From contig JAQPZY010000393.1 in NCBI GenBank assembly GCA_029931535.1, positions 62,001 through 126,000 on the forward strand: a stretch of DNA of 64,000 nt, written 5' to 3'. Both the position numbers and the translations under genes were made by a program. Source of the stretch: Margaritifera margaritifera. Taxonomy: Eukaryota > Mollusca > Bivalvia > Unionida > Margaritiferidae. Positions 10,936 to 21,639 of this stretch are shown here, piece by piece (within the stretch, counting starts at the first letter, position 1; each line of letters opens with the position of its first letter). The notes under the pieces are model-generated. The model was not told the origin of the DNA, searched no databases, and worked only from the letters and a program-made list of their open reading frames with translations.

Positions 10936-12500
10936 GTGTTATTACCGGGAGACACCTTATTTTCACACAAAGAAGGAAACCTGGGGAGGCCAATCATTTC
11001 CGGAAACAACCATACCACTGAAAAAAAATGTCTGAATCCGTTGATTATCACCTTCAGCCTTTCGTGGAATAAACTGCCTTCATTTATCCAAGATACCACG
11101 GACTATGTCAACAAACACCGAAAACTAACCTTCCAAATAACAACTCTCCTCGTTACCATGCATGTATGTTCTTTATACACCAACATCCCATACGAGAAAG
11201 GTATGACAGCCGGAAGCATGGGATAGTCGACCTGATCCTTCCCCTCCAACGCTTTATTTGGTTAAACTTTTAACACATGTTCTCAAGTTTAACAATTTTG
11301 CATTCAACAACCAAAACTTCCAACATATTAATAGAACTGCAATGGGCACTAAAATGACATCTTCGTATGGCAATAATTTCATATGAAGACTCTAGCAAAA
11401 GCTTCTCCACAAGGCACCTTATAGACCTCTAAGCTAGTGCAGATTCATTAACGCATATAATCGAAATGGATCAAAACGGGCGACAATTTCAAAATATTTT
11501 TTAAATTCGCCAATAATTTCCATTTACGTCGGAATCATAAAACAGGTCCAGTATCTTTTGGGATACTCAATCTACCCTCCTGGAGAAGAACATAGAAACT
11601 GACCTGTATTAAAAACCTACTGACTCTCACCAGTATCTATTCCCTACCAGCTGCTATCCCCAGCACGTAACAAAATATTTTCCTTACGGTAAGTGCGTTA
11701 GTACCAATAGCATATGATCTAATCCTGCTACCTATGAAAAGAGACTTCGGAGGGCTCAAGGGGACCCTTAGAAGAGACAATACAGATGGAGCTGCATTGA
11801 GGAGGCTATTAACAAAACGCCTGAAATATAAAACCAAGAAACCAACAAACGTGTCATCTACGTGGTAAATTTCCACCCCGATACCCCAAACTTATAATTG
11901 ATCATTGGAAAGCATAGGCACAATACTGAATTGTCCGAACGTCTGAAGGATATATTTCAAGAAATTCATATGGTTGCGTACCGTAGATCTAAAAATCTCA
12001 AGGACCATCTGGTGCGTGCCAAGGTAACTTCAAACAAGACCACAGATTCAGACACATACCGCTGCAAAGTCAAGCGTTGCCTAATTTGCAAAAATATGCC
12101 GGAGACAGAATCGTTCAGAAGTTAAACAACAGGAGTTAGCTGTTAATCAGAATTTAGGATGTCGAGCCAAAAATGCAATCTGACATGCAAGATCTGTGCT
12201 ACTCAATATATTGGCGAAACCGTTCATATCGAAAGCGAATGAATAATCACAAAAGCCAAATTAGCAACAAAATCAATGCGAAAGTCGCCAACCACTACAA
12301 CTCGACTGGACATTCAGTACAGTCCCTCGAGATGCTACCGATTGAATCAAACCTGGGATGGACCGACATAGAACGCACACGTAAGGAACAATACTGGAGT
12401 CTACAATTGAAAAGTCATGGGGAGTTCGGTCTATTAAAAAAATCTAACATTCCCGTTTCAGACTTATCAAAATTACAGCCCGCCATCCGTTTTTGATCCA
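10936..12500 (+). pseudogene. Penelope-like retroelement, decayed RT plus GIY-YIG endonuclease
   Basis: Three separated open frames give parts of one Penelope-like protein. At 10936-11226 lies the N-terminal part of the reverse transcriptase, with GRPIISGNNH, SFIQDTTDYVNK and the motif-A neighbourhood ending in VCSLYTNIP. The residue expected to be the catalytic Asp reads His (MHVCSLY). At 11336-11386, in another frame, is TAMGTKM, a conserved RT segment, followed by a stop. At 11898-12125 the C-terminal RT/linker reads SERLKDIF, MVAYRRSKNLKDHLVRAK and a Cys cluster (CKVKRCLICKN). At 12173-12496 the GIY-YIG endonuclease remnant contains RMNNHKSQI, VANHYNSTGH and a conserved RTRKEQYW helix. 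The GIY-like start of that domain (YIGET) is in a shifted frame near 12205. Multiple frameshifts and stops mean it is inactive. The family assignment is confident; the clade within GIY-YIG Penelope elements is not. Confidence 0.88.
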
Positions 12501-12540
12501 TAAACAATTTTGGCGATAATATTAACCCAAGTAATTAAAT

Positions 12541-12572
12541 TTATTATTATTATTATTAGTAGTAGTAGTATT
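12541..12572. repeat. (TTA)n/(GTA)n microsatellite
   Basis: A short trinucleotide tract just after the Penelope-like coding remnant. Confidence 0.9.
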
Positions 12573-12874
12573 ATCCATTATCCCGCTACACCATTCACTT
12601 GACATCTTTCCTTATGCGTAACTCTACCGGAATATAATTTCTTTAGCAAAGTTTGTAGATGGCGTTGATTTTTCGTCACTCTGTGTTTCCATCCTTTGTC
12701 TACAACCTGGAATTAGGTCAAAACATGTTGGTTCTCTGTTTACTGTTATAAACATTTGCATTTTCAAATCTCTTGTTGTATATTCCCCCTGGTGATTTCT
12801 TACATGCAGGAGACCAGAATTATTCTTACACTTTGTGTTTTAGTGTTTGTTTTGTGAATGTCAACTCTTTATTC

Positions 12875-12906
12875 CCCAGACGAAGAATTTGTTTATCTCG
12901 AAACGT
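12875..12906 (+). ncRNA. hammerhead-ribozyme-like motif, degenerate
   Basis: About 380 bp after the Penelope-like ORF the sequence reads cagacga (12877-12883), then a short possible stem, then cgaaacg (12899-12905). This resembles the spacing of the two hammerhead core boxes that are known to occur in Penelope-like terminal regions. The first box departs from the core consensus at one or two positions, so cleavage activity is doubtful. Position relative to the element is the best support. Confidence 0.35.
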
Positions 12907-13660
12907 TAGGAAACCGTTTTGAATTTGCACAGTTATCAATTTGTGTGTGTGTGTATATAAACTAATTTAAGATAAAATAAGCTGTGGGCACACTATAAAA
13001 TTTAGGTCATCACTAAATTTAAAAAAACATTCTAAACAAAATATTCTCTTTTTCACAAATAAAATTCCATTCAGATAACAAATTAATGAGTAATGACTTA
13101 AATTGTATTGTACTTAAAACTTGAATGTATGAACATCCTTTGTAATACCTCCATGTTCTTAAATATTGTCTGTCTAATACATTGATGGCTAACTGTATAT
13201 CAACCTTCCTATCTTAAGATAGTATGAGAACATGACAAAATATTTTAATTGCGTTAAGAAGTTCATATTATATCGGTCTTATGTTGAGCTTAAACACTCT
13301 TGTTTCTCTCAACAGTGTTAATTCGTTTGTGCGTAGCTTGTATGCTTCCTCCTCGGTAGTAATTCGTTTGTGTGACTTAACCAGGCTTTCAAGTAAAGTG
13401 TTGTTTACTTCCGTTGATTGGACTTTATATACACTGTGCTCGGCATTTGTGCCGTAGGCACTGCCTTGCGGATTTTTCTCTGCTTGTGCAACTGATAGCG
13501 TTCCACGCCAAGTCCGCCTTTGGCGATGCTCCACTGATGCAGGAGGCCTGTATCAATCGTCAATGAAAATGGAATTATTTGTCATCTCTTCATTACAATA
13601 ACGTATTACTTCACCTCATCTCATCAGCTAATTAAATCCCTTTTCAAAATTTTTTGGAAA

Positions 13661-13692
<32 letters not shown>

Positions 13693-13694
13693 AA
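13661..13694. repeat. poly-T then poly-A tract
   Basis: About 25 T followed by 9 A. No retroposon body could be identified on either side. Confidence 0.9.
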
Positions 13695-14139
13695 TACACC
13701 TTGTTTGTGGCTAAGATCTAGCAAACAAATCTAGAGTTGCGTGGGCCAAGGGATTCTGAAGTTTTCTCTTTTTTTTTTTTACTACCAATACAGTACCACA
13801 TTAATATGATTCCGATTCTTAGTACAGAGATGCTATTATTGGACTAGCCAATATTCACAAAGATTTAACATGTTCTACCTCGGATTTAAGCATAATGTCA
13901 TAAATATCGACAGAAAAGTATCATCTATCGCATTGTTTTGAAACAAAGAGTCCTGATATCGCAACAATCCATTCAATTTAGGTTGTGACTGAATTCTGTA
14001 AATGACTAAATAAAAACACTGCCAACTTCTATAACATAAACACTTTATAGCTTTTATTTTTCATGAACATAAATTTCTGCATTTGGTTTCTTGATTAGAA
14101 ATTTGTTGGATTTACATTTCATTTAGCACCAATATAAAT

Positions 14140-14213
14140 GTGACAAATTTATGTAGAAAATAAATTTTAATGATTGTATCAAATTTAGGTAGAAAATAAA
14201 TTTTATTGATGAT
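14140..14213 (+). repeat. tandem repeat, about 40 bp period
   Basis: Two copies of a unit with gtagaaaataaatttta followed by tgat and a caaattta segment. Confidence 0.7.
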
Positions 14214-14338
14214 GTCATGTCAAATTTGCGGTTACCTGTTTTCCCCGTTGTTATACTCGGTAACAGCTTTCATGACGTTAATTTGTGCTTAGTGATGCAA
14301 ACCAACTTTAAAATGAAGTATGTCGATCGTCTACTGAC

Positions 14339-14412
14339 TAATCAATACACATAGCCCGCATTAATCAATAAGTATAGCTAGTGTTAAATCAATACACAGA
14401 GCCGGTGTTGAT
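14339..14412 (+). repeat. three degenerate copies of an ~25-bp unit
   Basis: The segment atcaata(c/a)(a/g) followed by ca/ta(t/g)ag(c/a) and ending in gttaa, gcatt or gttg recurs three times in a row. Confidence 0.55.
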
Positions 14413-15883
14413 ATTTAGACTTCAAATATCATGAAGTGAGAAACAGAAGATAATGTTGTATAATTGTGATGCATAGCGTCTTTGAAACATGGATAATTTT
14501 ACTCGAATGCTTGTTTCAAATGAAATGTATTAGACATTCTGAATGCTGTCTATTATTGGTAGCCTTTTTAAGTAAAAAGATTGAAATAATTATATTAGTT
14601 TCATACATTTTATGTGTAAGAATCTATTTATTACATTATACAAATACCAACTGTATTCAATAAAATCGCATATAATGTGCAGTGAGTCGACTTCGAAGTA
14701 CATACCACACGTGCATGAGGCAATATCACATAGAAGAATTACTGCCAAATCACTTTTCAGTTTTGTTTAGTTTAGAAAACATAACGGGTTAGGAACACCT
14801 GATTAGTTCCCATAAGTAGTGTTCGCACTTGCTCACTGTCGAAACTTCCAGTTTCATATATATTCTTTAGAAGATTGAGAATCTTTTGAGCGGAAATAAA
14901 AGTAATCAACTGTCACAGTTTGTGACATTTAAGCCTGTGATAAATATTCAGGATGCTGACTACACATTTTACTTTTTAATGTATTGTATAGAATACTCCT
15001 ATAATTTATAAACTTCTTTCGGTTTTTTTATGTTTCTATGCAAAATTAGACATTGTTTCCTAAGGAATTAGGTCATAGAAAGTTCACGTTGGCTGTGATT
15101 AATCATACGTGAGCAACTTTGTCACATTCACAACAGTTTTCTCATTATAAAAGAAGGTTATTGTTTATTTGCATGTTTTAATTTTTTTTTTTCTTTCTTA
15201 GCTTGAACATATTTTTGGTATCGATATTTTATGTTTTGTTTTATTGACTCAAGAATCATAATGGCGCCAAGGTTAGGGTCCTTGTAATCATCGTATACAG
15301 GGTGCATGATCGTTACAGTATATGATGTGTCATAAGGATCTAGTAGATACAAAATTTTGCTCAATATATTGCAGTGTTTATTGTTTGTATGGCTGTAGTA
15401 TTTCGATACATATAGAAGTGAGCAGTTTCTGTTAATTAATCATGCACATCTTCATAAGTTTATATCTTTTGTTATAAATTTAGATTACTTTTAATAAACC
15501 AGTTTCGGAGATTTCTGGGCTCTAATTACTAATAAGAAAGAAAGAAACAAGGAAAAAAGGAAACAAATGGGGATAAAAAGTAGAAACAGACGTGGCCATG
15601 TTCGTGTGTGTGTGTGTGTGTTCAAAGGAGCACACATACTTCTTATTCATGAAGATACAAATATGATACAGTTTTGTTTTAACTGAATGAAGGTAACAGT
15701 TATATAAACAAACGTGGAAACTATCATGTGCCATATAAGGTACAAGGTGAAGAATAAATAGCTAAGTCAAATAAAAAGTAACATCCTTTTTTGTTCACAC
15801 ACCAACCGACTTTGTGAACATAAGATTATTCAGTCAATTGCTTGTATAATAACCATTTACCATCACACTTTCCCCATTCATAA

Positions 15884-16100
15884 TTTCCGTATACATTGTT
15901 TTTTTCGACATTAGAATGAAATTTAAGTAGCTTTTTAAAATATGACATATTAGAACTACATTTTTAAATAAATTGTTTTGCTACGAAAATTTCGATATAC
16001 ATTGTGGTTTTCAAAATTAAAATGAAATTTAAGTACCTTTTTAAAATATGGCATATTAGGTTTGTCTACATTTATAGATAAAAATTGTGTTGCTAAGAAA
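15884..16100 (+). repeat. tandem duplication, about 104 bp period
   Basis: Copies at about 15884-15987 and 15988-16100 share tatacattg, aatgaaatttaagta, cttttt, aaaatatg, catatta, ctacattt and ttgctaagaaaat or ttgctacgaaaat. Older divergence is clear. Confidence 0.8.
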
Positions 16101-16586
16101 ATAAGTACATTTATTATATCACCAGCCTACGTTTCCTCTTTGATTCCGAATATTACATGTTTCTTTGAGAAAACTAAGCTGTTGGTGAGCCTAAGCTTGC
16201 TCTTGAACCATTGTAACATGTCAGTTAGAAATGCCTGTGATATGTGACAATCAAAGAGCACATGAGATGTTGTTTCAGCATATAACATAGACAGAGAAAC
16301 CAGATCATTTGTTACACTATTGACTGATTTAAGTTAAGTATTTTTAGGCAACGTTCTATGTAAAATCTTCATTTTCAATCATTAAATTTTGCGGGTACTT
16401 TTTTTTTTATATAAGGAAGCATACATAATTGGTGCCAATTACACGAGGGATATTTTGTTATAACCATTTTGTTTCCCTGAACCTGGCAATACATTTAATG
16501 GCAATCTATAGACAAAACACGTTCTATAAAATGATCTGCAGCTGCAGGTAAAGCACGACACACACCTGCTGGTAGTGACGTAAAAA

Positions 16587-17465
16587 ATGTCGGATAAGGA
16601 GAACAATTCTGCGACTGTGCAAAGAGCATTCTGTAAAATACGGGCGTTCTTTGAGTATTTTTCGACTGATATCAAGTACGACTTAGATAAAGTTTGCGGA
16701 TCCAATTCTCTGTCCTATCCCACAATTTTGAAGTGGTTGCATCGTTTTAAAGATGGTCGCGAATCTATGGAAGATGACCCAAGTTCTGGAAGACCGTTGT
16801 CTGCGATTGTTGACCCGGAAGTGATTGTTGTGAAGAGGGCAATAGATGAAGATACTCGAATATTTATATTATCACGGGAATAATTCATCAGCTGTTTTTA
16901 ATATACCGAAGAATCATTTGAAGCTCAAAGAAGGTGTGTGCAAGATGAGTCCCGCATTTGACGGCAGATCAGAGACTCTGGATGAAATCGCTAAACAACT
17001 ACTCGCCAAATATGAAAAGTGTGACTAGATACATTTGAATGAGATTGTCACAAATGATGAACCATGGATTTGCTTTTTTTAACACGACTCCAGAGAAAAT
17101 AATAAAGTTTGGATGGGAGAAGACGAGCAAAGACCACAAATCGCTTCACGTAGTCGGTCTTATCAAGAGAGTTTTATGCGCATTATTTTTTGATGCAAAA
17201 AGCCGTTCATCTAAGAGCCTGTGCTTGACTCTGCTAGTGTCACTGGACATTTTAGATGCCTTCAAAGTATTGCCAGAAGTTGTCAAACACTACCATACCA
17301 CCCGTCCGCACACCGGCACCCGAGGTATCCATCTACTCCATGACAAACGCACTGGCACATAAATCCGCCATCATCGCAGACGTCCTGAAAGAGCACAGCA
17401 TCCAAACTTTCCCACATTCTCCATACAGCTCCAAGTTATATTTGACTGAATCACTTTATTAAAGA
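16587..17465 (+). pseudogene. mariner-family (Tc1/mariner) transposase, broken
   Basis: The open frame 16587-16860 encodes an N-terminal helix-turn-helix region typical of mariner transposases: SYPTILKWLHRFKDGRE then a SGRPLSA linker motif (residues about 45-73). After a frameshift near 16860, the frame resumes with ETLDEIAKQLLAKYEKCD, a stop, then EIVTNDEPW near 17040-17066, which holds the first catalytic Asp of the DD(34)D triad. The second-Asp region (LLHD at about 17333-17344) and the following AHKSAIIADVLKEHSIQ / PHSPYSS segment (17355-17440) are in different frames. Length and order agree with a single mariner copy of about 340 codons that has lost its reading frame. No terminal inverted repeats were confirmed. 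Confidence 0.88.
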
Positions 17466-17979
17466 TTCACTGAGGGGCAGACGATTTGTAAGATCAGTAT
17501 ACCAGTGCATGAGCAACATGCCAAAATGTGAATACGAAATTGCATTCAATAATTCGATAATCAGACTGATTGTTCTTATCATATGAAGCAATATAATTTC
17601 CGCACACAAAATAAAAACATATAGGGATGGTCGCCTTCCCTACATTTTCTTTCAATATGAAAACATTTAGGTGCACGACCATTAATACTTATACATGATT
17701 TGATGTTACGATAAAAAAAGTCCAATCCATTTTATAACTGATTCATCAAGCTAACAAAGTACATTACTGTATCTGTGAACAACAATGCAACATACGCAGA
17801 AGCTTTTCAAAATTATTTAAAAGGAGCTGACCAGGAATTTTATGTTTCCTGGTGTAAAACATCAAAATCATAGGCATAAATATTTTCTCACCAACGTATC
17901 TCTTTTTAAAAAAAAAACCGTTTGATCTTCATGTATAAAAGGAGTATAGTTCTGATCCTGTTTGCTATAGAAGCAATAG

Positions 17980-17981
<2 letters not shown>

Positions 17982-18058
<77 letters not shown>
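17982..18058. repeat. (AT)n microsatellite, about 77 bp
   Basis: Uninterrupted AT dinucleotide tract. Confidence 0.98.
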
Positions 18059-18060
<2 letters not shown>

Positions 18061-18320
18061 GATGCCCACTTTTTGGGTGGGGGATAATTTCCCATGTTCA
18101 TATCAAACATGTATTGTTTCACCAAAAAGTGACCAATATCTTTCCTCGAAATATTAAATTCTATCGTGAAACCATCAGATCCTGTGCTTTTTCATTTTCC
18201 ATTTTTCTGATACTATTAGTAGTATATAAGAACATTCACTGAATCCTTCTGATCATTATATAATTTCGCAAGATCAGAGTATTTTCAAAAGTCTCAAAAT
18301 CAACAGGTACAGCTTTGCGT

Positions 18321-18326
<6 letters not shown>

Positions 18327-18391
<65 letters not shown>
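18327..18391. repeat. (AT)n microsatellite, about 65 bp
   Basis: Uninterrupted AT tract about 270 bp after the previous one. Confidence 0.98.
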
Positions 18392-18392
<1 letters not shown>

Positions 18393-21300
18393 CTATTGTA
18401 AAGGTTAGGTTTTCCAAACATTTCCACTCGAGTTGCTTACTTCTCCTATTTAATCCATTTTGATCGAGCCCTAACCATTACTCTCTCATTTATTTATTAT
18501 AAAAGCTTTATCCTTTAAGCAGTTGATTTTTCTGTCGATCTTGAGATTTGTTTCTTGCAAGAAGTAAATGGTATTGTGATTCCTCTAATTTCTAATAATA
18601 GTATATTAAAGAGAAGTGATTATTCATCGCCAATTTTAAATCAGAAGATGGTATATTTACCAAAGTATCTGATTGTTCTACAAAAATGTACGAGTATTAT
18701 ACCTTTTGAATGGGTTCTTTTACTTTCTTGATGTCTTTGAGAAGAGAATTATTAAATTTTCAAAAGTTTTCTTTTAGTTTCTTTTTGAAAGACTATTTTC
18801 ATTTGTATCAGTCTTATATCCTGGTTCAATATTAACATTTTAAACTATTGCATTAAAATTTTCAGAGACCAAAAGAACACAAGAAAGAAACATAAGTTTT
18901 CAATGTTTATTTAAAGCAAATATTCACTTTCTAGGATACCTTAACATGAGCTTATGACTAGATACCAAATAATGTTTACTGATCTTTACTATGATAATAC
19001 AACCTTATTTAGGAATATAGATGCACGAAAGAACTAATAATTGATCTTCAAATGACAATAAACAATCTTCAAATAACAACGTTGGCCAGGAGAATGTTCG
19101 ACTCTCTTCTAAGAAGTTCCATGTGACATCATAGCAGTTTCGTCCTTTTAGCCAAGAACTTGACATGCACTATTTTATTATATTTTACGTATATACAAAT
19201 GTGCGCATTAAGCTCAAATTATTTTCACGATAAATGTGGCAAACGGAATTAAATGTCACTCCTTGTTAATAACATGCCTAGGTAATATTTATGAAAATAT
19301 TATCTGTAATCTAGAAATGAGTGTATGCATTTAACATGATATAACGTGAGAGGGAATACCGCCCTTGTTTGAAAATCAGACACCCTTTCTATTTGCGTTG
19401 TGACTGTTTCTTATTTAGCTTTCTTCTCGAGTCAGATTCATGAATAACAAATTTGTGGATTGTTCCAATTGTTTTAGTTTTCTTTGCATACCAGTGGACC
19501 TTTTCCCTCACAAGACTTCGTGCATGATGCATCCTTCCATGTTTATCTTCCAGCATATTCTGGTGTTGATCTTTTTTCTGGTTCTAATCAAACTTTTATA
19601 TATGTAATTAGTGGGAGACTGTTAAATCGACTCATAGTTTGGCGTTATTTACTAAGTGGACGGATCTGTGACCACAGTTAGTAAGATGACTGTTATCCCT
19701 CGCTGACTTGCTTCTGATGTGTCGTGGAATGCCAATATTGCCTATGTTGACATGTAACGGAAACCTTTTTGTTTTGAATAATTACTTGATTTTATAAATA
19801 AATTACTTGATTTTGAAAATCACAAGATGAGTCATAGTCACACGCTTTGAATCAGTCTAAAGAGAAAAAAAAGGAAAAGGAGGAAACTAATAACGATGTC
19901 GTCTGTACCACCAAAAATCTATTAAAAAAAAAGTTCGCTTAAAATGATATCGTTTGCAACGTTATATATTGGTTATTACCGTGCATCGCACAGTCCATAT
20001 AAGAAATCAACTCTATTGCAGCTATATGTGAAAGTTACCAACAAAAACGCCCATGCAAGAGGATAGTTATGTGGGGTAGAAGACTTCAGTCTAGATTAGT
20101 AACCAACAAATCGCTATTAGCACACTACTCAAGTCTCTGCTATTGTTCGTCGATGTGACAATCATCAACACAATCACAACCATGTTCACAATTACAATCA
20201 CTTTCACGATCACGTACACGATTGTTTATTACGATCATCATTTGCATCAACGCTCGCGTGGTAAACAAAGCGACCACTATTATTGGATATGTATTACAAA
20301 CACAACCTTATAGTTTCCAGTTGTCAGTGCAGCTGTTGCTAGGAGCAGTCTGCTGGCAGACTGATTTATATTTGCATAGAGGCTTAGTGTAGGCTCTGTC
20401 TTATCTGCCAGTATAGCGGAGGCTAGTTCTTGTGTAAGGATCTATTAAATTCTGTTTACCCCGTGCCGTTTAATTGTCTAAGAGAAAATAGACTTAATCA
20501 AGAAATGTATTATTTTGGCGTGCCGATTATCTCAAAGAGAAATTTCTTGTCCTTATACAAGAGTCAGCCAAATTGACAATTGTCAATGTGAAAACTACTC
20601 ATATTCGTGCTGGTGGAAGTGCTGTCAATATTTGAGAGATCTAGAATTATTATTCCAAGACTATGTATGCTTACAATTACACGGGGTATTTATACTAAGC
20701 CATGGAAAAGTAATTCAAAATGGCGTAGTTTTTCTACATTGACTTATAGGGAGGGTGGGCGTGCATGTTTTCTCACCAGCCTGTTCACTTCAAGTATGAG
20801 TTCTTTCATTTACTTTATAAGTGTGTCGGTGGGCTAATCAGTTACCTTGCTATGCTTTTGATCAGGATATTGCAGTTTCGAGTCACACTCGTGGAAAATG
20901 ATATTTTCCTTAATAATTGAGGAAACGTTGAAGCTTGAATCGGTTGCACATAAAATGAAAGTCATTTTGATGATTTTATTTACAACTACGATGGCATGCA
21001 TAATTCTTTGAGACGTACTTTGGTTTGAAACAACCTCTGAGCCTTTTAATATGTCGTTTGACAAGCTAGGGGCTCAACTGAGGCTGCAAATTTAAACCGC
21101 AGTAATTAATAATCACAGATCAGTTAACCGTATGAACTTCATAAATAACAGAATAGGCAGCGTGCTTATAATCTCAGATCAATACCTATTCACAAACTCA
21201 ATCCGAGTGGAGATGTTTCCTTTTATATTAAACAATTACCACGGTATGAAAATTTCCACAGATTGAAGCGTATAGTATTTTGAAAGAATTTTGGAATATA

Positions 21301-21639
21301 TCAAATTCAAATTCTGGAATCAAATTACCTGAACTATCGAGTGTTTCTAACGTTACAGAGAAGATTAAATCGCTATTCGCTTAATTATAATGATGGTGAA
21401 CAAATCAATTAGAAGGATACTTTGTATTAATATCACGATGGCATCCACACTCACTAACCAATAGGAGAGATTTTATGAACTCCTTTCTAGGTCCAGAGCA
21501 GCATAAACCATAGCTGAGATATACAAACAATCCAAAACGTTTAGAGTTATTGGCTTTGATCCTGTGAACGACAGTATGTATGTTGCTGCAGTACTCAGTG
21601 TTGGATCATTTGAGCTTATTTGGGCTGAGATTATTTGTA

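Larger units (their letters stand above)
12907..16580. other. no gene recognised; short repeats only
   Basis: No protein domain or RNA gene is recognisable. A minus-strand frame at 13268-13534 (88 codons) and another at 15158-15364 (68 codons, Lys-rich C-terminus) look faintly protein-like but match no family I know. A (GT)n tract lies at about 15606-15620 and another at about 12943-12955. Confidence 0.5.
17466..21570. other. no gene recognised
   Basis: AT-rich sequence with two long (AT)n tracts. Short frames (for example 19484-19681, 20515-20742, 20834-21064) carry no recognisable domain. A segment near 20330-20520, followed by ttttggcgtgccga, faintly resembles an LTR end with a primer-binding-like site, but no partner LTR or retroelement ORF is present. 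Confidence 0.5.

Noticed and set aside
13268..13534. 88-codon minus-strand frame next to the poly-T tract
   Set aside because: No domain recognised; alternative frames of the same stretch are equally open.
15158..15364. 68-codon minus-strand frame with a Lys-rich tail
   Set aside because: Protein-like composition but no recognisable family and no convincing splice site; mentioned only in the gap note.
20330..20540. Possible LTR end followed by ttttggcgtgccga as a primer-binding site
   Set aside because: No second LTR, no polypurine tract and no retroelement ORF nearby; the resemblance is weak.
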